Assembly (NCBI RefSeq): GCF_900155655.1
Contig: NZ_LT706987.1
Location: 1,966,608-2,030,607 of the forward strand
Direction: 5' to 3'
Origin: Prevotella ihumii
GTDB taxonomy: Bacteria; Bacteroidota; Bacteroidia; Bacteroidales; Bacteroidaceae
DNA length: 64,000 nt
Both the position numbers and the translations under genes were made by a program. Position 1 is the stretch's first letter. Every line of letters begins with the position of its first letter. Positions 52,548 through 61,583 of the stretch are shown piece after piece. A model generated the notes under the pieces. It was given only the letters and a program-made list of their open reading frames with translations. It did not search any database and was not told where the DNA came from.

Positions 52548-52594
52548 ATTTTGGATAACTTTTTTTATTATCTTTGCATCAAGTTATCCAAAAT
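52548..52594 (+). promoter_or_regulatory. nrdA promoter flanked by a perfect 14-bp inverted repeat
   Basis: ATTTTGGATAACTT (52548-52561) and AAGTTATCCAAAAT (52581-52594) are exact inverted copies, spaced 33 bp between arm starts, about three helical turns. The -7 element TATCTTTG (52569-52576) lies between them and the predicted start of transcription falls at the right arm. This is the layout of an operator that blocks or loops the promoter. It does not resemble the known NrdR box. The binding protein is not in this window. Confidence 0.75.
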
Positions 52595-52686
52595 AGAAAA
52601 CTTACAAATCAATAATAATCATATAATATGTTGATATTCAGATATTAAACATTCTTATTTGAATAACAAAGGTCTAAATTTAAGGT

Positions 52687-55206
52687 ATGAAAGTTTCCAA
52701 AAGAGATGGTAGTGTAGAAAACTACAATCAAGAAAAAATAGTTTCTGCCATTACAAAGAGCTTTGCTTCGACTAACAATCTTGGACATAAAGAAGAGATT
52801 GAGGTAATGGCTATGGAGGTGGGAAAGTATGTTGTACAGAACGAGGACAAACGTGATGTGGAAAGCATACAAGATAAGGTGGAAAAAACACTGATGGCAC
52901 ACGGCTTTTATGATGAGGCTAAGAGTTATATCCTTTTTCGTTGGCAGCGTAACGAGCAGCGTAAGTACATCAAGAACATAGCCTTCAACATTGGCGACAA
53001 TGGCATTGAAGAGGTGCTGAATGGCATCAGACAAGAGTTTCGTGGTGCTGAATACAGCGTAACCCTATTGTCAGACAAGTTTGTGAGCTTTTCTAAGCCG
53101 CTGATGAGCCAAAAGGAGAAGATGGGCGCATTGATAAAAGCTGCTGTAGAACTGACCACAGCCGAGTGTCCAGAGTGGGAAATGATTTCAGGGCGATTGC
53201 TTAGTTTTCAGATAGATAGAAGCATTGACGAGATAGAACGCAAGCTCGGCATCGTAACCTTCTACGACAAATTACGCTATCTTACAGATGAAGGACTTTA
53301 TGGCAAATATATTCTTGACAACTACACGAAGGACGAAATTCTTGAAGCCGAAGGACTGATGCGTACCGATCGCAACTACCTATTTAATTATAGTGGTCTC
53401 GACCTCCTCAACAAGCGTTATCTTATTCGCACCTACGATGGACGAGTGGTGGAGCGTGTGCAGGAAATGTATATGGGTATAGCCCTTCATTTGGCAATGC
53501 CCGAAACCACAGATCGAATGTGTTGGGTAGGCAAGATATACGACCTATTGAGCAAACTTGAAGTGACGATGGCAACACCTACATTGTCGAACGCTCGCAA
53601 ACCCCATCATCAACTTTCAAGTTGTTTTATTGATACCGTTCCCGACAGCCTGATAGGCATTTACCGTAGCTTAGACAATTTTGCACAAGTTAGCAAGTTT
53701 GGTGGCGGTATGGGAATGTACTTCGGAAAGGTGCGTGCTACGGGGGGCAGTATTCGAGGGTTTAAGGGTGCAGCCGGAGGTGTAATTCGTTGGATGAAAT
53801 TGGTAAACGATACCGCAGTGGCAGTAGACCAATTGGGAATGCGCCAAGGGGCAGTAGCGGTGTATCTTGATGCGTGGCACAAGGATATACCCGAGTTTTT
53901 ACAACTTCGCACCAACAATGGCGACGACCGAATGAAGGCACACGACATATTTCCTGCTGTGTGTTATCCCGACTTGTTTTGGAAGATGGCAGAAGAAAGT
54001 TTGGAACAAGACTGGTATCTCTTTTGTCCCGATGAGGTGAAACGTGTGCGAGGTTACGCCCTTGAAGATGCTTATGGCGAGGAGTGGGAGCAAAAGTATA
54101 AAGAGTGTATAGCCGATGTGCGCCTCTCACGCCGTGTTATTAGCATTAAAGATTTGGTGCGCCTTGTCCTCCGTTCGGCAGTAGAGACAGGTACACCTTT
54201 CACCTTCAATCGTGATATTGTGAACCGTGCCAACCCTAACCCACACAAGGGAATGATTTACTGCTCTAACCTTTGTACCGAGATAGCACAAAATATGGCT
54301 GCTATTGAGGAAGTTAGCCAAGAAATAAAGAATGAAGATGGAGATACCATCGTGGTAACGAGCGTAAAAGCAGGCGAGTTTGTGGTGTGCAATCTTGCCA
54401 GTCTGTCGTTGGGCCGTTTGCCTTTGGAAGACCGTGAAGCTATGTGCGACAAGGTGGCTACCGTGGTGCGAGCATTAGACAATGTTATCGACCTGAACTT
54501 CTATCCCGTCCCTTACGCCAAGATTACCAATCGCCGCTATCGAAGCATAGGTCTTGGAGTGAGTGGATACCATCACGCTTTGGCCATTCGTGGCATAAAG
54601 TGGGAGAGCGATCGCCACTTGGAATTTATGGACGAGGTGTTTGAAACCATCAACTATGCTGCCATTGCAGCCAGCACACAGTTGGCAAAGGAAAAGGGAA
54701 GTTATGCCTATTGCGAAGGAAGCGACTGGCAGACAGGGGCTTACTTTGATAAACGCAATTACACATCTGCCGATTGGGCAGCACTCCGCACAAAGGTGGC
54801 ACAGCAAGGTATGCGCAATGCGTACCTATTGGCAGTAGCTCCAACAAGTAGCACCTCAATACTTGCAGGTACAACGGCAGGACTTGACCCTATTATGCAG
54901 CGATTTTTCCTTGAAGAGAAGAAGGGGGCTATGCTTCCACGTGTTGCCCCAGCACTTTCGGACAAAACCTATTGGATTTACAAAGATGCTTACCACATCA
55001 ACCAACAATGGAGTGTGCGTGCATCGGGTATTCGTCAGCGACATATCGACCAAGCACAGAGTATGAACCTCTACATCACTAACGAATATACTATGCGTCA
55101 GGTGCTTAATCTCTATCTGTTGGCGTGGAGGAATGGCGTAAAGACTATTTACTATGTGCGCAGCAAGTCGCTTGAGGTAGAGGAATGTGAAAGCTGTGCA
55201 TCGTAG
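52687..55206 (+). CDS. nrdA: Class Ia ribonucleoside-diphosphate reductase, alpha subunit
   Basis: 839 residues: an N-terminal ATP-cone (about 1-90, starting KVSKRDGSVENYNQEKIVSA) for activity control, then the catalytic barrel with SSCFIDTVPDSL and the active-site cysteine in IYCSNLCTEI, later GVSGYHHALA, and the redox-relay cysteines in the tail ECESCAS. NrdA converts ribonucleotides to deoxyribonucleotides with the radical made by NrdB. The gene precedes nrdB by 69 bp. A short degenerate array lies in that gap. Its promoter carries the inverted repeat at 52548-52594. Confidence 0.96.
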   Translation: MKVSKRDGSVENYNQEKIVSAITKSFASTNNLGHKEEIEVMAMEVGKYVVQNEDKRDVESIQDKVEKTLMAHGFYDEAKSYILFRWQRNEQRKYIKNIAFNIGDNGIEEVLNGIRQEFRGAEYSVTLLSDKFVSFSKPLMSQKEKMGALIKAAVELTTAECPEWEMISGRLLSFQIDRSIDEIERKLGIVTFYDKLRYLTDEGLYGKYILDNYTKDEILEAEGLMRTDRNYLFNYSGLDLLNKRYLIRTYDGRVVERVQEMYMGIALHLAMPETTDRMCWVGKIYDLLSKLEVTMATPTLSNARKPHHQLSSCFIDTVPDSLIGIYRSLDNFAQVSKFGGGMGMYFGKVRATGGSIRGFKGAAGGVIRWMKLVNDTAVAVDQLGMRQGAVAVYLDAWHKDIPEFLQLRTNNGDDRMKAHDIFPAVCYPDLFWKMAEESLEQDWYLFCPDEVKRVRGYALEDAYGEEWEQKYKECIADVRLSRRVISIKDLVRLVLRSAVETGTPFTFNRDIVNRANPNPHKGMIYCSNLCTEIAQNMAAIEEVSQEIKNEDGDTIVVTSVKAGEFVVCNLASLSLGRLPLEDREAMCDKVATVVRALDNVIDLNFYPVPYAKITNRRYRSIGLGVSGYHHALAIRGIKWESDRHLEFMDEVFETINYAAIAASTQLAKEKGSYAYCEGSDWQTGAYFDKRNYTSADWAALRTKVAQQGMRNAYLLAVAPTSSTSILAGTTAGLDPIMQRFFLEEKKGAMLPRVAPALSDKTYWIYKDAYHINQQWSVRASGIRQRHIDQAQSMNLYITNEYTMRQVLNLYLLAWRNGVKTIYYVRSKSLEVEECESCAS

Positions 55207-55211
55207 GGGTG

Positions 55212-55245
55212 GTCAGACTTGTCCGCCCCGTCCGCCCCGTCCGAC
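55212..55245. repeat. Four-unit degenerate array between nrdA and nrdB
   Basis: GTCAGACTT, GTCCGCCCC, GTCCGCCCC, GTCCGAC. The inner two units have GCC in place of GAC, so this copy is decayed or different. It sits in the transcribed gap of the nrdAB operon. Confidence 0.6.
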
Positions 55246-55275
55246 ATTTCTTAAGAACAATAAAAATCATCAACA

Positions 55276-56325
55276 ATGAACAACGATAAACTACAACGCA
55301 ACGCCCTCTTCAATCCACAGGGCGATACCGACCTCCGTCTTCGTCGTATGATAGGCGGAAATACCACCAATCTTAACGACTTCAACAATATGCGCTATGT
55401 GTGGGTGAGTGATTGGTACAGGCAAGCAATGAATAACTTTTGGATACCAGAGGAAATCAATCTTGCGCAAGACATCAAAGATTATCCCAAATTGCCACAG
55501 GCAGAGCGCACAGCATACGACAAAATACTGAGTTTCTTGGTATTCTTAGACTCGCTTCAGAGCAACAACTTGCCTACCATTAGCGAATATATTACTGCTA
55601 ACGAGGTGAATCTCTGCTTGCATATCCAAACTTTTCAAGAGTGCATACATAGCCAAAGTTACAGCTATATGCTCGATAGTATTTGCTCGCCCGAGGAGCG
55701 TAATGATATACTTTATCAATGGAAAACCGATGAACACCTATTGCGTCGAAACACTTTCATAGGCGATTGCTACAACGAGTTTCAAGAAAAACGTGATAAG
55801 TTTGCATTGATGAAAGCGTGTGTGGCAAACTTCATTCTCGAAGGCATCTACTTTTACAGCGGGTTTATGTTCTTTTATAACCTTAGTAGAAATGGTAAAA
55901 TGTCGGGGTCGGCACAAGAAATACGTTACATCAATCGTGACGAAAACACCCATCTTTGGCTGTTCCGTAACATTATTGTAGAGTTGAAACAAGAAGAACC
56001 CGACCTTTTCACACCCGAACGTATGGCGGTGTATGAGGAGATGATGCGTGAAGGCGTACGTCAAGAAATAGCTTGGGGACAATACGTTATAGGTGACAGC
56101 GTGCAGGGATTGACCCAAAAGATGGTGGCAGACTATATACATTATCTTGGCAATCTGCGCTGGCGAAGTCTCGGCTTTGGCAATCTCTACGATCACAACC
56201 AAGCCGAACCTGCCGATATGCAGTGGGTGGCACAATACTCGAACGCAAACAAGGTGAAGACCGATTTCTTTGAAGCCAAGAGTACAGCCTACGCCAAGAG
56301 TACAGCATTGATAGACGATTTGTAA
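55276..56325 (+). CDS. nrdB: Class Ia ribonucleoside-diphosphate reductase, beta subunit
   Basis: 349 residues. The di-iron carboxylate and radical region is preserved: FQECIHSQSYSYML aligns with the E. coli EXXHXXXY motif, giving two iron ligands and the radical tyrosine. Other segments are LSFLVFLDSLQSNNLP and ILEGIYFYSGFMFFYNLSRN. The radical is passed to NrdA. It is the second gene of the operon, closed by a strong terminator at 56443-56475. Confidence 0.95.
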   Translation: MNNDKLQRNALFNPQGDTDLRLRRMIGGNTTNLNDFNNMRYVWVSDWYRQAMNNFWIPEEINLAQDIKDYPKLPQAERTAYDKILSFLVFLDSLQSNNLPTISEYITANEVNLCLHIQTFQECIHSQSYSYMLDSICSPEERNDILYQWKTDEHLLRRNTFIGDCYNEFQEKRDKFALMKACVANFILEGIYFYSGFMFFYNLSRNGKMSGSAQEIRYINRDENTHLWLFRNIIVELKQEEPDLFTPERMAVYEEMMREGVRQEIAWGQYVIGDSVQGLTQKMVADYIHYLGNLRWRSLGFGNLYDHNQAEPADMQWVAQYSNANKVKTDFFEAKSTAYAKSTALIDDL

Positions 56326-56438
56326 ACAGAGAAAGAACTCTGGAAACGATATGCCGAGAATAAACAAGCCATAAGTGAGCTGTCTCACGAATTTTCTGTA
56401 TCAAGTTCCGCTTAGCAAAAAAGCAACGTTGTATAAAA

Positions 56439-56478
56439 AGCAAACAGCCCGAACGAGAAAATCGTTCGGGCTGTTCGC
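56439..56478. terminator. Bidirectional terminator between nrdB and the glycan cluster
   Basis: AACAGCCCGAACGA (56443-56456) pairs perfectly with TCGTTCGGGCTGTT (56462-56475) around a GAAAA loop. AAGC and GCTT extend it outward. It lies between the converging nrdB and nucleotidyltransferase-fold genes. Confidence 0.85.
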
Positions 56479-56479
56479 T

Positions 56480-57589
56480 TTATTTCAGTTTGTGTCTTAG
56501 CCAGGCTTTGTAGGCCATATGCCACCATCGGGATAGGGGTCTGCCCCATATAGTTTCGGATGGGAAATCGATGGCGAAGTGGAGATTGCGATAGATTTCG
56601 ACAAAGTATTGCGAGTAGACTGACTTACCGCTGAAAGCGAAACGTGTGTCGTGGAAACCGAAATTGCCACTTAAAACGATTTCGCGTTCTAACATTTTTC
56701 CGATACGATGGTCGGGGGGCATAAGGAGATATTCGGGTGCGAGGCCTAAATCTTCTTGCATTACGTACATTACGGCTCGGGCAAACTTGTACATATTGAC
56801 GTGTTTGAGCGTCTTTATGGCTTGGGTTTTCTCGGCAGCCGTAAACCCTTGGCGCAACAGATAGTAATAGTCTATCATTTGGCGTAGACCTATGCCCTCG
56901 AAAAAGAAGTGGTGCATAAGGTGAGAAAGCTGAAAGACGAGGTCGAAATCCTTGGTCAGTGCGTTGATATAGCCTAAACCGTTGGGGAGGGTCTTACGAT
57001 TTTTAAACTGTGCTGCCTTGTTGAGACTGAAGAATTTGCGCAGTCGGTACTCGTAAAAGAGGTTGCCCATAAAGGAAGGGAAGTAATGCAGTTCGACGGG
57101 TGTTTTTAGGAAGTAGGCTTGTATATGGTGGTAGCCTATCTCTGCTTTAGGGTCTAAGGAGCGTGCTATCTTGATGGTGTTGATAGGCTTGGTATTGGTC
57201 CATAAGTCTATGTCCCCAGGGATACGTATCCAAGGGTCTGGGTACATCAGAGCGTTGGCTTGTCCCTTCATTACGCAGGTATCAATATGATATTTGGTTT
57301 TGAATAGCTCGGTGGCTTTGGTGGCATCGGTGTACACCTGCTTATTGAGAAGAACTATCTGTTGGTGAAGCGCATAAAACTTCATCACGATAGTTGTGTC
57401 AGGCTTGTGGGGGCTGTTGCTGAGCTTTTCTATGCCAAGGAAGAGCACGCCTGTAATGGCTTGCTCTTTGCCAAAGCGGTACAAGCCCTCCCAGTCTATA
57501 TCCTTGAGCGATGCGGGTTCGGGCGCATCGTCAGCAAGGCAGAACTTTAGGAAGTCGAAATAGTGGTATACTTTAGGGTCAAACTGCAT
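56480..57589 (-). CDS. NTP_transf_5-type nucleotidyltransferase-fold protein
   Basis: 369 residues with the pattern of the uncharacterised nucleotidyltransferase family PF14907: CVMKGQANALMYPDPWIRIP, then GDIDLWTN (metal-binding acidic residues), VELHYFPSFM and DLVFQLSHLMHHFFFEG. Members occur in polysaccharide loci and are thought to transfer nucleotides or act on glycan precursors; no reaction is established. The ATG at 57589 is preferred over a TTG at 57601. It begins 14 bases after the aminotransferase stop. Confidence 0.8.
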   Translation of the reverse strand: MQFDPKVYHYFDFLKFCLADDAPEPASLKDIDWEGLYRFGKEQAITGVLFLGIEKLSNSPHKPDTTIVMKFYALHQQIVLLNKQVYTDATKATELFKTKYHIDTCVMKGQANALMYPDPWIRIPGDIDLWTNTKPINTIKIARSLDPKAEIGYHHIQAYFLKTPVELHYFPSFMGNLFYEYRLRKFFSLNKAAQFKNRKTLPNGLGYINALTKDFDLVFQLSHLMHHFFFEGIGLRQMIDYYYLLRQGFTAAEKTQAIKTLKHVNMYKFARAVMYVMQEDLGLAPEYLLMPPDHRIGKMLEREIVLSGNFGFHDTRFAFSGKSVYSQYFVEIYRNLHFAIDFPSETIWGRPLSRWWHMAYKAWLRHKLK

Positions 57590-57603
57590 CTTTATAACCA
57601 ATT

Positions 57604-58977
57604 TTAAAGAATATTTGACTTGATAGCTTCGATGATAAATTGTGCATCTTCGTCGCTAATCATTGGACCAGAAGGAAGACAAAGACCTGTCTTAAAGAGT
57701 TCTTCACTTATGCCATTAATGTAGGCTGGAGAGTTTTTATAAACTGGTTGTAAATGCATTGGTTTCCAAAGAGGGCGACTCTCTATACCTAACTTGTCTA
57801 ATGCTATGCGCATTGCCTCGACATTGGCGTTGGGTTCGCAGTCGGTATGTACCTGTCCTGTAGTGTGTACCACGCCTGCTGCTCCGCCTACTGCTCCTAC
57901 CACCGCTTCTTTGTACACGTCTTTCTGTCCTTTCACCTTTAGTTCTGCATCTAATGTGATGGTGTTGAGCCAGAAGTTGGAGTCGCAGGTTTCGTCAGGA
58001 TTGCCGTGGAAGGTTATGCCCTCTATGGCCTTAAATCCTTCTGCATAGAGCTTTGCAAGGTGTTGATGGTGAGCGATATGCTCGTTAAGAACGGTCATTT
58101 GTCCACGACCTATGCCTGCACAGATGTTGCTGAGGCGATAGTTGTAGCCTATCTCCTCGTGTTGATAGTAAGGAAAGGCCTCGCGTGCCTGTGTGGCAAA
58201 GAACATAATTCGGTTTTTTGCCTCTTTGTTAGGACAAATCAGTGCGCCACCGCCCGAAGTTGTTATCATCTTGTTGCCATTGAAACTCATTACGCCGTAT
58301 GCACCGAACGTGCCTACTACTTGTCCGTTGTAGCGACTTCCCAAACCTTCGGCAGCATCTTCCACCACTGGTATGTCGTAATGTTGGGCCACTTCCAATA
58401 TTTCGTTGATTTTTGCAGGCATACCATAGAGATAAACCACGATGATGGCTTTAGGTTTTTTGCCTGTTTTGGCTATTCTGTCCTTGATGGATTCTTCCAA
58501 CAGTTGGGGACACATATTCCACGTATCTCGTTCAGAATCAACGAATACAGGTGTTGCGCCAAGATAGGTAACGGGGTGCGAGCTGGCACAGAAGGTGAAG
58601 CTCTGGCAAATAACCTCATCGCCAGCCTTTACGCCTAAATTGATTAACGCCAAATGGATAGCCGATGTACCCGAACATAGGGCTACAATCTCTTTTTCTT
58701 GCAAGCCTTCCAACGATGCCGTCCACAATTTTTCTGGCTCATTTTCGTGCGCCTCAATGGTTTGTGGATAGGTTTCGTTAGGGTATAACACCTTTACGGG
58801 GTCATTACCGAGCTTGTTTGTAACCTCTCCCTTTGAACTTACAAATCGCTTCAAGTCTTCTTCGAATGCGTTGACATTCGGACCTAATGGCACTACCCAA
58901 TTGGTGTCAAATGCCTCTTGAATATATTTCATCTCGTTGCCCGACATGTGGGCAAGGCATAAGTATTTTCTTTCCAT
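57604..58977 (-). CDS. DegT/DnrJ/EryC1-family sugar aminotransferase
   Basis: 457 residues, longer than the usual 370-400. The PLP enzyme shows LCSGTSAIHLALINLGVKAG, the phosphate-binding EDAAEGLGSRYNGQ and the PLP lysine in SFNGNKMITTSGGGAL. An extra 45 or so residues precede the first motif (about 45-95, LGNDPVKVLYPNETYP), and a second insertion of about 35 residues contains AVVGAVGGAAGVVHTTG. Such enzymes make amino-sugars such as bacillosamine. With the PglC-like transferase and GNAT gene upstream, an acylated amino-sugar is a reasonable product, by inference. Confidence 0.88.
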   Translation of the reverse strand: MERKYLCLAHMSGNEMKYIQEAFDTNWVVPLGPNVNAFEEDLKRFVSSKGEVTNKLGNDPVKVLYPNETYPQTIEAHENEPEKLWTASLEGLQEKEIVALCSGTSAIHLALINLGVKAGDEVICQSFTFCASSHPVTYLGATPVFVDSERDTWNMCPQLLEESIKDRIAKTGKKPKAIIVVYLYGMPAKINEILEVAQHYDIPVVEDAAEGLGSRYNGQVVGTFGAYGVMSFNGNKMITTSGGGALICPNKEAKNRIMFFATQAREAFPYYQHEEIGYNYRLSNICAGIGRGQMTVLNEHIAHHQHLAKLYAEGFKAIEGITFHGNPDETCDSNFWLNTITLDAELKVKGQKDVYKEAVVGAVGGAAGVVHTTGQVHTDCEPNANVEAMRIALDKLGIESRPLWKPMHLQPVYKNSPAYINGISEELFKTGLCLPSGPMISDEDAQFIIEAIKSNIL

Positions 58978-58990
58978 AATAATTACTTGT

Positions 58991-59683
58991 TTATATTATT
59001 TCTCCTGCATACTCCATCTTTTTTCCTAACACTGTGCAAATTATCATTTGAATATCTTTTAAAAATGAATAATGCTGCTTGTAGTATAGGTTGAGTTTGA
59101 TTTTATGTGGGTAAATGATTTTATCATTGTAGTCTTCTACTGATGTGATGTAGTTAGGAATATCAATCTGAATAGATGGTGTTGTTCCATTCAATTGCTG
59201 AGATACTGTCGAAAGAATGTCTTCTTCGTTTCTAAATTTTAGACTTGCTGGTCCTGTTATACCAGGTTTAAGTTTTAAGATTTCTCTTTCTATGCCTTCC
59301 AATTGGTCGGCATAACCAGGGACATCTGGGCGTGGTCCTACAAAACTCATCTCTCCTTTGAGTACATTCCATAGTTCAGGAAGTTCGTCTAATTTATATC
59401 TTCTTAGCTTTTCGCCTAAAGGGGTTATTCTACACTGTTCTTCTGAAGCTATGGAAGTAGCATTCGAGTTTCTACTGGCAGTAGCTGCTTCTTTCTTGAC
59501 AGTCATTGAGCGAAATTTATATACAGTAAAAAGTTGTGCGTCTTTGCCTACACGTTGTTGTTTAAACAATATAGGACCGGGCATCTTTATCTTGATAAGC
59601 AAAGCCACAATGATAAGTATGGGACTAAGAAGAATTAATCCTGTGAGTGCCATTATTTTATCAAAAAACCATTTCAGTATCAT
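58991..59683 (-). CDS. Undecaprenyl-phosphate sugar transferase (PglC-like)
   Basis: 230 residues. One re-entrant N-terminal hydrophobic segment (IMALTGLILLSPILIIVALL) is followed by the family core: FKQQRVGKDAQLFTVYKFRS and LDELPELWNVLKGEMSFVGP, then RPDVPGYADQLEG. These monotopic phosphoglycosyl transferases add the first sugar-phosphate to undecaprenyl phosphate and so start glycan assembly. It is near the end of the cluster, between the GNAT gene (9 bp) and the aminotransferase (13 bp). The C-terminal 50 residues are unusual for the minimal PglC form. Confidence 0.9.
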   Translation of the reverse strand: MILKWFFDKIMALTGLILLSPILIIVALLIKIKMPGPILFKQQRVGKDAQLFTVYKFRSMTVKKEAATASRNSNATSIASEEQCRITPLGEKLRRYKLDELPELWNVLKGEMSFVGPRPDVPGYADQLEGIEREILKLKPGITGPASLKFRNEEDILSTVSQQLNGTTPSIQIDIPNYITSVEDYNDKIIYPHKIKLNLYYKQHYSFLKDIQMIICTVLGKKMEYAGEII

Positions 59684-59692
59684 AACTCTAAA

Positions 59693-60283
59693 TTATTTTC
59701 TTGGTAAATACGCTACTAAGTAATCACCATTTGGCAATGTTTCTATAATTTTAATTTCATTGATTGCTTCGGCTGACTTCATAGAAGCTGCATTATTAGG
59801 AGAAATAGAACCAAACATACGAATGTTTAATAATACGGCAATCTCTGTTGCACAAATACCCATCAGTTTATTTATTCCCCTTCTTCTATGATTAACGTCG
59901 GTGATGTAGCCACGATAGCATTTTCCCATAAATGTGCACCTAAGGAAAAAATAGCCTACGATATTGTTTTCTTCTAAAACAATATAAGCTAAGAACGACT
60001 TATCGCATACCAACTGTTGTAAATCTTTGTTAGCAAATTTATGTGGTTTGAAGTAAGTGAAGGCTTCAATAGGTTGATTTATAAAGAATTGTTCTAATTT
60101 TTCACAATCATTCTTTTCTAATGCTTTAACAATGTATTTGTTGCTATTCTTTTGCAAGATTGTTGGGATTTCTCTAAGTTTAGAATTGTATCTCATCTTA
60201 AAGAATAAGGAATTGATAGCTCCTACTAATATCCATAGTAAAGGAAATTTATCTCTGAGAATGTGAGCAATTTTATAAAGCAT
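59693..60283 (-). CDS. GNAT-family acetyltransferase
   Basis: 196 residues. After a hydrophobic N-terminal part (LLWILVGAINSLFF) comes an N-acetyltransferase domain with YFFLRCTFMGKCYRGYITDV and the acetyl-CoA loop NHRRRGINKLMGICA, then ISPNNAASMKSAEAINEIKI. It probably acetylates an amino-sugar in the glycan pathway. It lies 9 bp before the PglC-like gene and 3 bp after the upstream glycosyltransferase, so translation of the three is coupled. PglD-type acetyltransferases have a different (left-handed helix) fold, so this is not a PglD orthologue. Confidence 0.8.
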   Translation of the reverse strand: MLYKIAHILRDKFPLLWILVGAINSLFFKMRYNSKLREIPTILQKNSNKYIVKALEKNDCEKLEQFFINQPIEAFTYFKPHKFANKDLQQLVCDKSFLAYIVLEENNIVGYFFLRCTFMGKCYRGYITDVNHRRRGINKLMGICATEIAVLLNIRMFGSISPNNAASMKSAEAINEIKIIETLPNGDYLVAYLPRK

Positions 60284-60286
60284 AGC

Positions 60287-61507
60287 TTACTTTTTTTCTA
60301 ATGATTTGTAGACTTCTAACAAAGCATTCCAAACGTTTACTTGTTCGTACCTTTCTTTTATCATAGCTCTTGCGTTGTTAGCCATTCTTTTTCCTTCAGC
60401 TGTGTGTTCTACAAACCATTTCATTGTTGTATAAAGTGCCTTGTCGTTGCGTGGCTGAATAATTTTACCATTTAGTCCATCTTTAATAATTTCATTGCAG
60501 CCATTAATATCTGTAACTATGGAAGGACGTTGCATTGCACCAGCTTGCATAGGTACGTTAGGAAATCCTTCGCGATAGGAAGGGAACACTAATGCGTCTG
60601 AAGCATAAAGAAAAGGACGTACATCTGTTTGCCAGCCTACAAATACGATGTTTTCTGATGTTGTCAGGAAATCTTTGTCCTCTTTCGATAGTGGGTCTCC
60701 GTTTTCAAAATGACCTACTAATAACAGTTTTACGTTTTTAAAAGTTGAAGAAAAGGTATCATTAGAAAGTTTTTTGATACTTTCTGCAAGTTCGTGCATA
60801 CCTTTATCATTTACAATTCGTCCAATAAAGACAAACAAGAAGTCGTCTTGCGCTACGTTTAATGATTGTCTTAACTCCTGTCGTATAGCTTCTTTGCTGT
60901 CCCATTGCGTAATTTTAAATGCAACAGGGTTTTGCTGCAAATCCTCTATTAGTCTATCTTCGCTAAAATATGTTGTATCAATGCCGTTGATATTTCCATT
61001 GAGAACTATTTCGAGTGGCTTTTTAGTGATATTATTCTCTTGTAAAGCGTGCAATACTCCTTTTCCTTCTGGGATTACTTTTGTAGCAAAGAGACATGAT
61101 AACCGTTCCATTGACATAAGTATGAACCGTAATAAGCCAGTAGCACCTTGGTATCTTAAGCCTGTAACAGTATAGATACGATGTGGAACTCTGCATATCC
61201 ACGCTGCAATCATTGATAATAAGCTGCCTTTAGGCGTATTGGTATGGACAATAAAGGGCTTCTCCTTTATAAAGAGGGTTATAAGGAGATAAAGGCAATA
61301 TAGGTCGGAGAGCAACGAAATTTCCCTGTGCATAGGAACTTCAATGGTTCGAATTCCCTCGCGTTCTCCTACCATTGCTAAAACTCCCGTATTGTTAGAA
61401 ACGCCAATAACTTCAAATTCAGAACTTAGAAATTTAAGTTGTCCTTTGATAAGTGAATCTAAACTTATATCTGAAGTCGTAACTCTTATTAGTTTCTTTT
61501 TTGCCAT
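60287..61507 (-). CDS. Glycosyltransferase family 4 protein
   Basis: 406 residues of GT-B fold. The N-terminal domain contains IVHTNTPKGSLLSMIAAWIC and a membrane-associating patch; the C-terminal domain has the donor site KGMHELAESIKK and the EX7E motif in SYREGFPNVPMQAGAMQRP, then SIVTDINGCNEIIKDG. It transfers a sugar from an activated donor to the lipid-linked glycan. It is co-transcribed with the GNAT gene (3 bp gap). Donor and acceptor cannot be read. Confidence 0.88.
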   Translation of the reverse strand: MAKKKLIRVTTSDISLDSLIKGQLKFLSSEFEVIGVSNNTGVLAMVGEREGIRTIEVPMHREISLLSDLYCLYLLITLFIKEKPFIVHTNTPKGSLLSMIAAWICRVPHRIYTVTGLRYQGATGLLRFILMSMERLSCLFATKVIPEGKGVLHALQENNITKKPLEIVLNGNINGIDTTYFSEDRLIEDLQQNPVAFKITQWDSKEAIRQELRQSLNVAQDDFLFVFIGRIVNDKGMHELAESIKKLSNDTFSSTFKNVKLLLVGHFENGDPLSKEDKDFLTTSENIVFVGWQTDVRPFLYASDALVFPSYREGFPNVPMQAGAMQRPSIVTDINGCNEIIKDGLNGKIIQPRNDKALYTTMKWFVEHTAEGKRMANNARAMIKERYEQVNVWNALLEVYKSLEKK

Positions 61508-61583
61508 CTTTTAATTCTTATGACATTATATGCTTGTAGATATCGCAATACCCCTCAACGGTTTTAGATTTATCAGTATCAGT

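Larger units (their letters stand above)
52105..52686. other. Repeat-rich region between the PBP gene and nrdA
   Basis: Holds, in order, five or more copies of a GGAGTTAA-type repeat (52105-52195), a hairpin at 52220-52290, the array at 52357-52426, and an inverted repeat around the nrdA promoter (52548-52594). No gene is supported. Confidence 0.6.

Noticed and set aside
52548..52594. Inverted repeat as terminator of the PBP gene
   Set aside because: It lies over 440 bases from the PBP stop and contains the nrdA -7 element, so an operator is more likely than a terminator.
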